Positions 27,175 through 35,169 of a DNA stretch of 64,000 bases are shown here, in pieces. Every line of letters begins with the position of its first letter. Positions within the stretch are counted from its first letter, which is position 1. Below the pieces are notes generated by a model. The model saw only the letters and a program-made list of their open reading frames with translations, did no database searches and was not told the DNA's origin. A program made the translations under genes and the position numbers. This DNA is from Sporolactobacillus laevolacticus DSM 442 (GTDB lineage Bacteria > Bacillota > Bacilli > Bacillales > Sporolactobacillaceae), in NCBI RefSeq assembly GCF_000497245.1, contig NZ_AWTC01000009.1, forward strand, positions 1 to 64,000. Direction: 5' to 3'.

Positions 27175-27486
27175 ATGGCAAAACAGATTGCATCCATCAA
27201 AGTTCCTTTAACATCTTCAGGCGGCTTAACCTTAAAACGAGCAATTCGATTATATGAAAGAATAAAAAAGTGCCGCTGCAAAGCTTACTTCTCCGATAAC
27301 GGATCAACATTTCCGATTAAAAGTTTGCCACAGACGATTACTTTCTTATCCACTGTTAAAAAAAAGGAGATTTTGCTTGTTCTCGAAGGTGAGGACGCGA
27401 TATCTCTGCATCAAAAAATCATGGAGAGCATTCAACTCGCGCAACAAAATGCCCGTGAAAATCCAGGGCTTTATCGGCATGGATGA
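27175..27486 (+). CDS. HPr-like protein lacking the phospho-histidine
   Basis: 103 residues with the overall pattern of PTS HPr: beta-strand, GGLTLKRAIRL helix where HPr has GLHARPA, a strand pair, a KSLPQTITFL segment where HPr has KSIMGVMSL with Ser46, then LVLEGEDAISLHQKIMESI matching the last HPr strand and helix. The His15 equivalent is replaced, and no Ser is found at the site after IK-S-L other than one Ser in that short stretch. So it probably has an HPr fold without PTS phosphotransfer. AAGAGGTGATT lies before ATG. Single gene between two terminators. Function unknown; a regulatory paralogue is one possibility. Confidence 0.65.
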   Translation: MAKQIASIKVPLTSSGGLTLKRAIRLYERIKKCRCKAYFSDNGSTFPIKSLPQTITFLSTVKKKEILLVLEGEDAISLHQKIMESIQLAQQNARENPGLYRHG

Positions 27487-27530
27487 TTAGAACATGTCAA
27501 ATTGATCTTACCGAACAAACCATTCAGAGG

Positions 27531-27561
27531 AAACAGGACACATAACGCTGTCCTGTTTTTT
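27531..27561 (+). terminator. intrinsic terminator after the HPr-like gene
   Basis: AAACAGGACA pairs with TGTCCTGTTT around an 8-nt loop, followed by a T run. Nothing else was recognised between here and 27841. Confidence 0.88.
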
Positions 27562-27841
27562 CAAATACAAAAATAGGCGGAAAATAGCGTACCCACTGAT
27601 GCATCACATGGATGGGCCAAGCATAGAATGATTTCAGGTCATCGTTCTTCATAAGCTTTGATCGCGGACTTCCATAGGATGCGATGACTTAAATGTTGCT
27701 CAGGACATACTTCCACAGGAAGTTCCTGCGGTTTAGTGAAAGGCCCTTTTCTTATTAGCAGAAGTTCCTTTTTATCAATTGAATCCTTTTGACTTTTTCT
27801 CTGACTTTTCGAACACCCTCTTTAAACAAGGAGAGAACATT

Positions 27842-28285
27842 ATGTTTCAACGTATTGCTGGAATCATCATTAGCTTAGCGGGTATCATAGCTGCTGTTAT
27901 TCAATTGCTCTTTGGCGTTTTCTCTTATGTCGGCGCACGAGTTGATAGTACAACAGGCGGATACCTGCGGACTGAAAATGATCGTATTACCTCTGGCGGA
28001 TCGCTCAACAGCCTATTATCCTTTGGCGGGCATGCCTTTATTGCAGGCATCCTCTGTTGTGTAGTATCGGCATTGGCACTATACCTTTTCTTAAAGAAAG
28101 GACAGCGGATACTGCCGGGTCTTTTATTTCTCCTTGCTGGCTGTTCCAATTGCTTGATTCTTTTTGGGGCAGGTCTTCCTGTCGGTATTATCATCGTGAT
28201 TGCCGGTATTGTTGTAATTACTGGAAAACCTGATCCCCTGAATCACGGTCCATTGATTCAAAATAACAAACAAATGTCAGATTAA
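27842..28285 (+). CDS. DUF4064-like membrane protein
   Basis: 147 residues with four predicted membrane helices (about 6-30, 60-84, 90-108, 112-130). An extracytoplasmic stretch between the first two is rich in Gly/Ser/Thr. The N-terminal helix pair and IAGIIISLAGIIAAVIQLLFGVF pattern resemble DUF4064 proteins of Bacillales. Start at 27842 is preferred because AAGGAGAG lies 6 nt upstream; an in-frame TTG at 27779 has none. Function unknown. Confidence 0.7.
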   Translation: MFQRIAGIIISLAGIIAAVIQLLFGVFSYVGARVDSTTGGYLRTENDRITSGGSLNSLLSFGGHAFIAGILCCVVSALALYLFLKKGQRILPGLLFLLAGCSNCLILFGAGLPVGIIIVIAGIVVITGKPDPLNHGPLIQNNKQMSD

Positions 28286-28360
28286 ATGGTGAAAAACAAA
28301 TCCGATACGGTGCTGCTTTTACCTCGTCACATAGATTAAACAAAACTTGCCATAAACAAA

Positions 28361-28402
28361 AAGAGAGTGCATCATCCCAATGAGCGCTCTCTTCTTATTT
28401 TT
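28361..28402. terminator. bidirectional terminator
   Basis: AAGAGAG-T-GC pairs with GC-G-CTCTCTT around a 13-nt loop, with T-rich flank on the plus strand. It separates the DUF4064 gene from the convergent MscS gene. Confidence 0.75.
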
Positions 28403-28486
28403 GGGTTCACAAGATAAACTGTTTCTTTAATTAACCATCATGCATCATTTCTGAAACTAAGAGCGAACATTCACCTTATAGATGCG

Positions 28487-29617
28487 TTACCTGGACTGCT
28501 GCCTTTGAGATTCTTTCTGTTCTATGGCTGTATCTTCAGCCAAATCATCATCTAATGGTTGCCCTTGTGCTGGGACAACCATTAGAGAACGTGCTTTAGC
28601 GAGTTCAACACCTTCATCTTGAAGGATTTCCAGAACAGCATAGTTATATTTTTCTTTTTCCTTCATCCACTCCTCAAAATCAGTCGTTTTAACAAAGAAA
28701 TCAATGATTAGATTCATACTGCCTGATGTGATTTTGTCCAAGTAGACATATTTGCGCTCCTCATAAACCTCGGAATCTGTAGCCAGCATTTGTCTAATTT
28801 TTCCAAGACATTGCTTGATTTGTTCATTCGTTGTATCTAGATCAAGAGGCAGGTTGAACGTCACTCGTCTTTTGTCCATTTTTGAGAGATTTGTAATTGG
28901 CTGGTTGGCAAGTGTGGAATTCGGTACGGTAACCAATGCCTGATCCAGGGTTCGAATTCGAGTCGATCTAAAATTAATATCTTCGACGATTCCCTCAATC
29001 GAACCTGTATGAATTAAATCACCTATCGTGAAAGGCGCATCGGTGATGATTACGAATCCGCCGAATAAATTGCTTAATGTGTCTTTTGCCGCCATCGCAA
29101 TTGCGAGACCTCCAATTCCAAGGCCTGTAATTAACCCGGTTACGTGATAGTTCCATTGATCAAGAATCATCGCGATCGACATGACGACGACGATGAATTT
29201 CATGATCTTCGCTAGGAACGGGATAATAATTGTATTGAATTGAAGATCAAAACGGTCGCCCATTCGATTGAAGAAAATGCCGATTGCATCTGAGAAGATG
29301 TAGAACCCCCATCCTATTGAAAAAATCGCTGCTGATTTATATAAAAGGGTGATCATCGTTTTCCATTGATGCGGCATTGGCAGATAAAGTAATGCAAAAT
29401 AAATGCCAGTAAACAGCAGAATGAAGGATACCGGTCGCCGGAACGCAGAGATCAGTGCATCATCAATCGGTGTGCTGCTGAATTTCGATAGACGAGTAAT
29501 AAATGTTAGGAAGTACTTGGAGAACAGTTTCCGGGCCAGAAAAAAGACAATAAAAATTGTTGCAGCAATTAACCCGTCCATCCAAGTTATTTTTAGGATC
29601 CAGTTAAATTGTTCCAC
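28487..29617 (-). CDS. MscS-family mechanosensitive ion channel (YhdY-like)
   Basis: 376 residues. About five membrane helices, the last being the Gly/Ala-rich pore helix GLGIGGLAIAMAAKDTLSNLFGG near 165-187. The MscS beta domain follows (GDLIHTGSIEGIVEDINFRSTRIRT near 205-230), then an alpha/beta domain and an acidic, Gln-rich tail of about 30 residues. It resembles B. subtilis YhdY. Role: release of solutes on hypo-osmotic shock. GTG at 29617 has GGAG 8 nt upstream; GTG 29626 overlaps that site and is less likely. Confidence 0.88.
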   Translation of the reverse strand: MEQFNWILKITWMDGLIAATIFIVFFLARKLFSKYFLTFITRLSKFSSTPIDDALISAFRRPVSFILLFTGIYFALLYLPMPHQWKTMITLLYKSAAIFSIGWGFYIFSDAIGIFFNRMGDRFDLQFNTIIIPFLAKIMKFIVVVMSIAMILDQWNYHVTGLITGLGIGGLAIAMAAKDTLSNLFGGFVIITDAPFTIGDLIHTGSIEGIVEDINFRSTRIRTLDQALVTVPNSTLANQPITNLSKMDKRRVTFNLPLDLDTTNEQIKQCLGKIRQMLATDSEVYEERKYVYLDKITSGSMNLIIDFFVKTTDFEEWMKEKEKYNYAVLEILQDEGVELAKARSLMVVPAQGQPLDDDLAEDTAIEQKESQRQQSR

Positions 29618-29707
29618 GGTTTTCACTCCGAAAATATTTTACTCCTATCATAGCATGGAAAGCATAGTCTGACTTCATTCAAAAACAGGAAAACATTTCA
29701 GCAGCTA

Positions 29708-29745
29708 TTGAAACTTAAATCCAATTGTGTATAATGAATATATAC
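29708..29745 (+). promoter_or_regulatory. promoter and probable GntR operator
   Basis: TTGAAA (29708-29713), 16-bp spacer, TATAAT (29730-29735). The inverted repeat GTATA-N7-TATAC (29729-29745) overlaps the -10 box and the start region, the usual place for autorepression by YtrA-type GntR regulators. Confidence 0.65.
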
Positions 29746-29769
29746 AGTATAAACGATTGGATGTTGCTC

Positions 29770-30144
29770 ATGGATATTATTCTTTTGAATACAGCCGATC
29801 AGCCGATATATCAGCAGATAAAAAGCCAGATGATCACTCAAATTTTGAATGGTCAGTTGCCAGAAGGCGAGAAATTGCCTTCCATTCGGGGCTTGGCTAA
29901 AGAACTGAAAATCAGTGTCATTACAACAAAAAGGGCTTATGAGGAACTTGAAAACGAAGGCTTTATTGATACGGTTCCCGGAAAAGGTTCATTTGTTTCA
30001 TCACGCGATAGAGACATGTTGCGTGAACGGCAGCTTCAGGAAATTCAGGACAGGCTGAAGCTGATCGTTGAAGAAGGCAAGAAGTACGATATGAGCATGG
30101 ACAAAATGATTCATTTGATCAAGAAGTGGTATGGGGAGGACTGA
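29770..30144 (+). CDS. GntR family regulator, YtrA subfamily
   Basis: 124 residues. The winged helix-turn-helix (PIYQQIKSQMITQILNG...LPSIRGLAKELKIS...GKGSFV) is followed by only about 45 residues of helix, too short for a ligand domain. This is the YtrA subfamily that typically controls adjacent ABC transporters and responds to cell-envelope antibiotics or peptides. Start at 29770 gives the usual N-terminus; the weak GGATG site is 7 nt away. Overlap/spacing of 5 nt to the ATPase gene shows an operon. Confidence 0.9.
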   Translation: MDIILLNTADQPIYQQIKSQMITQILNGQLPEGEKLPSIRGLAKELKISVITTKRAYEELENEGFIDTVPGKGSFVSSRDRDMLRERQLQEIQDRLKLIVEEGKKYDMSMDKMIHLIKKWYGED

Positions 30145-30149
30145 CGGCA

Positions 30150-31016
30150 ATGGAAAATATTCTAGAACTAAGACATGTGACGAAAACCTTTAAAGGATTC
30201 GCGCTTGAAGATGTTAGTTTTGAACTGAAAAAAGGGTTCATTATGGGATTTATCGGTCCGAACGGGGCAGGAAAAAGTACAACCATCCGCTGCCTAATGG
30301 ATTTAATTCATGTTGATAGCGGCGAAGTTCTTTTTTTCGGCAAGAACTTTCAGGGAGATTGCACTGAATTAAAACAGAAAATTGGCTTTGTTTATGATCA
30401 GGATGTGTTTTTTCAGGACTTAACCGCTGAGAAAAATAAAAAAGTGATTGCTCCTTTTTATAAGAATTGGGATGATCAGAAATTTTACCGTTATATTAAG
30501 GAATTCGGCGTTCCGCTAAACAAAAAAATGAAGTCGTTGTCCAAAGGAACGAAGATGAAGTTTGCGCTTGCTGTGGCGCTTTCTCATCACGCAGAACTAA
30601 TCATTATGGATGAACCGACCTCCGGATTAGACCCCGTTTTCAGAAGAGAGCTCCTGGATGTACTTCTCGATGTGATTCAAGACGAGAACAAAGCGATTTT
30701 CTTTTCAACCCATATTACAACGGATTTGGAGAAGGTCGCCGACTACATTACGTTTATTCTTGACGGGAAAATTGTTTTATCAAAAGAAAGGGAAGAGCTT
30801 TCAGAAATGTTTAGGATTGTTAAAGGACCGAAAACAATGGAATCTGATATCAAACAGGCACTCCCGATCGCTTATAAGGAAACATCATTCGGATTTGAAG
30901 CGTTCATGCGAGATGACGAAGCTAAAAAAATCTCAAATAAAACTGGCATCCATTTGGAGCGTCCAAATCTTGATGAAATTATGTATTACATGGTGAAATC
31001 ACGCAGAAATGTTTAA
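30150..31016 (+). CDS. ABC transporter ATP-binding protein (YtrB/PmtA-like)
   Basis: 288 residues. Walker A GPNGAGKSTT near 38, a signature LSKGTKMKFALA near 133 (KG in place of GG), Walker B LIIMDEPTSGLDP near 155, H-loop STHITTD near 190. The C-terminal ~80 residues form the extension common in antibiotic/peptide exporters. It pairs with the two ABC-2 membrane genes that follow. Together with the GntR gene, the unit resembles Ytr and the staphylococcal PmtR-PmtABCD system that exports modulin peptides; cargo here is unknown. Confidence 0.9.
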   Translation: MENILELRHVTKTFKGFALEDVSFELKKGFIMGFIGPNGAGKSTTIRCLMDLIHVDSGEVLFFGKNFQGDCTELKQKIGFVYDQDVFFQDLTAEKNKKVIAPFYKNWDDQKFYRYIKEFGVPLNKKMKSLSKGTKMKFALAVALSHHAELIIMDEPTSGLDPVFRRELLDVLLDVIQDENKAIFFSTHITTDLEKVADYITFILDGKIVLSKEREELSEMFRIVKGPKTMESDIKQALPIAYKETSFGFEAFMRDDEAKKISNKTGIHLERPNLDEIMYYMVKSRRNV

Positions 31017-31043
31017 GACTTCGCAAATGAAGGGGAGATCACT

Positions 31044-31685
31044 GTGCTACAGCTTATGATGAAAGATTTCCGTATTCAGAATAAAAAAATAGTGATTGTA
31101 TTAGTGATTATGGCCATTTTTATGCAAATGTCGATAGAGCGAGATTCTTTTATCAAAGTAGGTATAATTTTGGCTCTGATTGCAAGCTTGATGAGCATAA
31201 ATGCAAACTTCAATAGCCGCCAAACAAGTGACGGCGACCAACTGAATTTATTGCTCAGTCTGCCGATAAAACGGAAACAAATCATTGCAGCGACGTATTT
31301 GATGATTGGTGTCTGGTATTTGATTGGCTATATACTTTTTTGCATAACCGATCTGCTCACAACATTTATCATTCAAAGAAAAAGTAGTGTTGACAATCCT
31401 TTCATCGATGTTCGGACATTCGTGTTCGGTTTCTGTCTTACATTGATTCTATTATCAATCTACTACGTTTCTTACTATCGGTTTAATAATAAAAGTGTGC
31501 AGATGACGACTCAGTTCATATGGGCGTCATTAATGGCTCTTGTTCCTTGGATGAAACTTAATCCACATCTTGATTCTAATCAAATGTCTCTAGAGATTAT
31601 TTTGCTTATTGCGGTACTCGTACTCGTCATCGTCCCAATAACTTACTGGCGTACGGTTCAATGTTTCGAAAAAAAGGACATTTAG
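31044..31685 (+). CDS. ABC-2 type permease, first
   Basis: 213 residues with six predicted membrane helices. It begins MLQLMMKDFRIQNKK, the membrane-proximal elbow motif of this family (ABC2_membrane_5-like). The cytosolic loop DQLNLLLSLPIKRKQIIAATY near 65-85 is the coupling-helix region. GTG start preceded by AGGGGAG. It is homologous to the next gene, so the two permeases could form a heterodimer. Confidence 0.85.
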   Translation: MLQLMMKDFRIQNKKIVIVLVIMAIFMQMSIERDSFIKVGIILALIASLMSINANFNSRQTSDGDQLNLLLSLPIKRKQIIAATYLMIGVWYLIGYILFCITDLLTTFIIQRKSSVDNPFIDVRTFVFGFCLTLILLSIYYVSYYRFNNKSVQMTTQFIWASLMALVPWMKLNPHLDSNQMSLEIILLIAVLVLVIVPITYWRTVQCFEKKDI

Positions 31686-31723
31686 ATGCTTTAATCAAGA
31701 AAAAAGAAAAAGAGGTGCTTGTG

Positions 31724-32368
31724 ATGTATCAATTGATCATGAAGGACATATTAACCCAGCGAAAAGTTGCGTTTATTGCTCCATTCTTTCTACTCTTTTA
31801 TTTCTTAACTGTTGGCAAAGATGTTACCACATTAGTCAGCGTGCAATTCAGTTTAGGTATTGGGTTCATTGCCTATTTTATTATGATGTATTCGAATTTC
31901 AATACCAATGAAGGAGATACGACACAAAATCAGTTGCTTCTGAGTATGCCTGTTTCACGCAGAAGTGTTATTAACGCCAAATATCTAATGATTGCTGTTT
32001 GGTGGCTCTGCTCTTTTATGATTAGTTTTGTATTAATTACTGTATTAAACCTCGTGCAAAAAAATGGTGGGTTCGGATGGTTGTCCGCGCAAGCTATAGT
32101 CGGATCGTTATGTGTGACCTATTTGTTGTCTGCCTTCTTTTATCCGTTCTTATATAAATTTGGATATCGGGTTGCTTCATTCTTAGGTGTGGCTATCTTT
32201 TTTGCAATTCCTGCAAGTCTTGGTGCGGTTATGAGATCTAATCTTCCCATAGATCATTTTCAATTTGTTGCATCACACCCCATGTTTTCACTTATTGTTA
32301 TAACGTTCGTTATTGTTACCGCTTCGTATGTTGTTTCACATAGTATTTTTCAAAAAAAAGAAATTTGA
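31724..32368 (+). CDS. ABC-2 type permease, second
   Basis: 214 residues, six helices, parallel in layout to the first permease: MYQLIMKDILTQRK at the start and TTQNQLLLSMPVSRRSVINAKY in the coupling loop near 65-86. The start at 31724 has GAGGTG 6 nt upstream; upstream in-frame codons overlap the previous gene and are unlikely. Completes the GntR-ATPase-permease-permease operon except for a possible micropeptide downstream. Confidence 0.85.
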   Translation: MYQLIMKDILTQRKVAFIAPFFLLFYFLTVGKDVTTLVSVQFSLGIGFIAYFIMMYSNFNTNEGDTTQNQLLLSMPVSRRSVINAKYLMIAVWWLCSFMISFVLITVLNLVQKNGGFGWLSAQAIVGSLCVTYLLSAFFYPFLYKFGYRVASFLGVAIFFAIPASLGAVMRSNLPIDHFQFVASHPMFSLIVITFVIVTASYVVSHSIFQKKEI

Positions 32369-32449
32369 TGTTAACTATATCCGAGCATTTCACAAGTTCA
32401 TCAGCTTGAGAAGTGAATAGCGGAACTATTGATAAGGATGTGAGGCCTG

Positions 32450-32608
32450 TTGACTGACAGACAAAAGAAATACTATCATTATGCAATCGCTGTTTTGTTT
32501 GCTGCTATTGGTATCTGGCAAACGGTCGACAAGAATGGATTTGCATTTCTGTTCTACTTTTCTGCGATTTTCTTTCTAAGCAGTGCAATGAGGATGGAAA
32601 AAAAATAA
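32450..32608 (+). CDS. 52-residue membrane micropeptide at the end of the GntR-ABC operon
   Basis: An open frame of 52 codons starting with TTG, with AAGGATGTGAGG just upstream, and closed by TAA 16 nt before an intrinsic terminator. The product is basic at both ends and has two hydrophobic helices (about 11-25 and 31-46) linked by a polar turn containing DKNG. Amino-acid content and the lack of any other gene before the terminator support it as real. It might assist the transporter. I do not recognise a family. Confidence 0.6.
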   Translation: MTDRQKKYYHYAIAVLFAAIGIWQTVDKNGFAFLFYFSAIFFLSSAMRMEKK

Positions 32609-32624
32609 GATCAAAAAAATATGA

Positions 32625-32662
32625 AAAAGCGGTTCGGGTGCCAAAGGTCACCGAACCGCTTT
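32625..32662. terminator. intrinsic terminator after the GntR-ABC operon
   Basis: AAAGCGGTTCGG pairs with CCGAACCGCTTT around the loop. On the minus strand a T-rich flank lets it also end the VOC gene. Confidence 0.88.
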
Positions 32663-32676
32663 ATAGCGTATAAAAA

Positions 32677-33102
32677 TCACATCTTGCCTTCCGTGAAAAT
32701 CTGGAACGTGATCCCGAATTTGTCAGTAACAATGCCGTAAGCGGGACTGAAAAAAGTATCCTGAAGCGGCATTTTTACTTGTCCGCCCTGGCTAAGTGAT
32801 TCGAATATCTTCGTTGATTTTTCCTTGTCATCGGAAGTGATACAGATGGTAATCTGATCTCCCTGTTGGCTGGACTGGCCAGGGAAGTTATCGGAAAACA
32901 TCAGATCGGAATCGCCGATTTTTACCATCGCATGAGATATAAGGCCTTTCGCTTCTTCTGGAAGTGGAAAATTCGGATCCGCAGGCATTTCTCCAAAAGT
33001 TTGTTTGAATGCGACTTTTGCTCCAAGTGCTTCTTCATAAAAGTTAATCGCTTCTTCTGTAGTACCGTTCATCATTAAATAGGGTGCTAATGACAATGCC
33101 AT
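32677..33102 (-). CDS. VOC-superfamily protein, PhnB/YjdN-like
   Basis: 141 residues in two beta-alpha-beta-beta-beta repeats. LAPYLMMNGTTEEAINFYEEALGA near 5-28 is typical of the PhnB (3-demethylubiquinone-9 3-methyltransferase-like) group, and DKFGITFQIF ends the second repeat. PhnB-type proteins usually lack the full glyoxalase metal set; function is unknown. AGGAGCGG precedes the ATG by about 10 nt. Monocistronic. Confidence 0.88.
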   Translation of the reverse strand: MALSLAPYLMMNGTTEEAINFYEEALGAKVAFKQTFGEMPADPNFPLPEEAKGLISHAMVKIGDSDLMFSDNFPGQSSQQGDQITICITSDDKEKSTKIFESLSQGGQVKMPLQDTFFSPAYGIVTDKFGITFQIFTEGKM

Positions 33103-33248
33103 CGTTGATCCGCTCCTTCTGTTTTATGATTAGTTTTGCAAAATCACAATTAAATTATACGAAAAAGAACATATGTTTGCAATTAAAAATTACTTTTTTT
33201 GACACATTTTGAGTGACTCGTTCATTATTCGATTGTTACGGCACTTTG

Positions 33249-33594
33249 TTACTCAATAGACATTTTGAACGGTTCTGTAATGAAAAGAAGCAGAATTGCA
33301 GCGATGAAAAAATAGAGTGCGACTTGAGCATGCCCGGCAGCATGCAACGCCCATGCACTTATCGCGGACACCATCAGTTTAAGCAGCATTTTTAGGCAGA
33401 TCAACCGGAAAAACAGCTCTAGGAGCAAGAAATAATCCCCAGATAACGGCGACAACTAGTGGTGTACCAATACCCAGCACTAATTTTAAGGGCATGCCCT
33501 TTGGTACATGGAACCCCCAATAACCAAGGGCTGCAAGAGCTGTTAGTTCCGATAAAAAGACAAGTGAAAGTATGAACAGCTTTAGACCAGTCAT
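33249..33594 (-). pseudogene. yrdB: YrdB-like (DUF2568) membrane protein gene with a frameshift
   Basis: The first frame (33594 to 33383) encodes a start like B. subtilis YrdB: two hydrophobic helices, ALAALGYWGFH, and GIGTPLVVAVIWG. It stops right after FPVDLPKNAA. The remaining helices (AGHAQVALYFFIAAILLL) are in another frame down to 33249. Removing one base from the run of five T on the plus strand at 33389-33393 joins PVDLPK to MLLKLM and restores a full ~115-residue protein. So it is a recent indel, a sequencing error in a homopolymer, or slippage. AGGAG is 8 nt before ATG 33594. Third gene of the tetR operon. Confidence 0.8.
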
Positions 33595-33611
33595 TTGCTT
33601 CACTCCTAAAA

Positions 33612-34286
33612 TTAGGTTTCAGACTGATTAGTTTTTAAGTAGTCAGAAAGCTGATCGGTCGGGTGAAAGACCGATTGCCCATGGCAAACTTCAAGGCGGG
33701 CAGGTTTCAAACGATCAACGATTGCCGCGCTTCGTACGGCTTCGGCCATATCACCGGTAAACATCGCCATCGGACGCCGCAGCTTACCATTCTTGGACGT
33801 GAACAAGTCTCCTGAGAGCAGTACTTTGTCTTCCTCATGATAATACACAACATGGCCGGGTGAGTGACCGGGGGCAAAGTAGGGAGTAAGCCCGCTGATC
33901 TTTTCGAAGCGTCCCTGTTCGTCTTCGGATAGTGGATTGGCCAATCCTTTTGCCACAGATGCTTGCGCTTTTTTTCGCCGCGGGTAGGGAAGATCTCCCT
34001 CCATATAGGGCATTTCCTTTGCGTTTGCATAAACAGGAACTGGATCGTGTTCTAGTATTCTTTTGATGGCTCCGACATGATCACTGTGACCATGTGTCAA
34101 AACGATGTGCTGCAAAGGCCCGCAATCAAGTTTATCAATAAACGTCAGAATACCTTTAGCCATGCCGGGTATGCCGGCATCAACTAATGTGACGCCTTTT
34201 TGATCAACAACAACCCAAACGGTAATCGGGATCAGGACCCATGTCTGTAAACTCCAAATATGTTCTGAAATCTGTTTGACCTTCAT
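33612..34286 (-). CDS. metallo-beta-lactamase fold hydrolase
   Basis: 224 residues with the MBL metal motif THGHSDHVG near 64-72, a second metal His in APGHSPGH near 139, the bridging Asp in LSGDLF near 158, and a final His in CHGQSVF near 203. The group includes glyoxalase II-like and quorum-quenching hydrolases; substrate cannot be assigned. It lies 6 nt after tetR and 17 nt before the YrdB-like gene, so it belongs to a TetR-controlled operon. GGAG lies 9 nt before ATG. Confidence 0.87.
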   Translation of the reverse strand: MKVKQISEHIWSLQTWVLIPITVWVVVDQKGVTLVDAGIPGMAKGILTFIDKLDCGPLQHIVLTHGHSDHVGAIKRILEHDPVPVYANAKEMPYMEGDLPYPRRKKAQASVAKGLANPLSEDEQGRFEKISGLTPYFAPGHSPGHVVYYHEEDKVLLSGDLFTSKNGKLRRPMAMFTGDMAEAVRSAAIVDRLKPARLEVCHGQSVFHPTDQLSDYLKTNQSET

Positions 34287-34292
34287 CTCAAT

Positions 34293-34922
34293 TCACTCCG
34301 ATCTCAATTTTAGAATGAACCCTGCGAGTAAAACATCGAATGCCTCATTAAAAGTTGGTGTCAAACGCTCCATCAATACATCAAGAGGTTCTTCTGAATC
34401 CATGTATGTCCCGATGATTCCCCGAAGCATATAAGAAAATATACGTGAACTGCTAAGAAGGGCAGAGTCTTCAATAGTAGGCGGCAGGCAATCTTTTAGT
34501 GCCAGCTTAAGTAACTGAAAAATGTCAATGCGTAATTTGTTAATTTCTAGTTCGGGTTGCGGTTCATCGACTCGGACGGACTTTGTTTCAAAGAAAATTC
34601 GATGCATACTGCGATGTTTAAGACAAAAACGGACAAAAAGTATACAGATGGAATGCAGCTTTTGCTCCGATTGAACATTACCTGGAAGTAGGACTTCCTC
34701 CATTTGCTGTTTCAATGCTAATAATGGCGGTTCTGATAAAGCGTGAAGCAAGGCTTCCTTATCCTTAAAGTAGATATAAAGCGTTGTGTGGGAGCACCCT
34801 GCTTTTTTTGCGATTTCACGGATGGTGACTGATTGATAACCTTTCTGGGAGAAAAGCTTGGCCGCAGCCAATAAAATTTCTCTTTTTGTGGTTTCTGAGT
34901 GTTGATGGAACTTAGTTGGCAT
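34293..34922 (-). CDS. TetR family transcriptional regulator
   Basis: 209 residues. N-terminal TetR helix-turn-helix (REILLAAAKLFSQKGYQSV...AGCSHTTLYIYFKDKEALL, residues 13-60); the rest is an all-helical ligand domain with no recognisable subclass (resembles TetR_C_33-type by helical pattern only). It is first in the operon with the hydrolase and YrdB-like gene. Two palindromes at 34947-34979 lie in its own promoter, so it probably represses itself and the downstream genes. Confidence 0.9.
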   Translation of the reverse strand: MPTKFHQHSETTKREILLAAAKLFSQKGYQSVTIREIAKKAGCSHTTLYIYFKDKEALLHALSEPPLLALKQQMEEVLLPGNVQSEQKLHSICILFVRFCLKHRSMHRIFFETKSVRVDEPQPELEINKLRIDIFQLLKLALKDCLPPTIEDSALLSSSRIFSYMLRGIIGTYMDSEEPLDVLMERLTPTFNEAFDVLLAGFILKLRSE

Positions 34923-34946
34923 GAACTTATTATCCTTTCATCTTTA

Positions 34947-34990
34947 ATAACCGTTGGTTATATTATAACCGATGGTTATATTGACTGCAA
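34947..34990 (-). promoter_or_regulatory. tetR promoter with two palindromic operators
   Basis: Two near-identical 15-bp palindromes, ATAACC-GTT-GGTTAT (34947-34961) and ATAACC-GAT-GGTTAT (34965-34979), centres 18 bp apart. On the minus strand the -35 TTGCAG (34990-34985) and -10 TATAAT (34967-34962) are 17 bp apart. One operator sits in the spacer, the other covers the start site: a classic TetR repression layout. Confidence 0.85.
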
Positions 34991-35169
34991 GAAATGGTGT
35001 CGGTGCATAAATCATTTGTATCTCATGGGGAACAGGAGTAAGATAGGTTGTAGACAAGTAAGTGAACATGTAATTTGACTGTCACTGTTTATGTAAAGTC
35101 ATGATGAATGAAACTTTTTTGTTGTACAGAACGTAGTTTAGTCATGCAAGAATAAGGAGTGACTTTTTT

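Noticed and set aside
34991-35169. Sigma-54 (BkdR-type) promoter before lpdV
   Set aside because: No TGGCAC-N5-TTGC-like -24/-12 element is seen; a weak TTGACT near 35075 is the only hint, with a poor -10.
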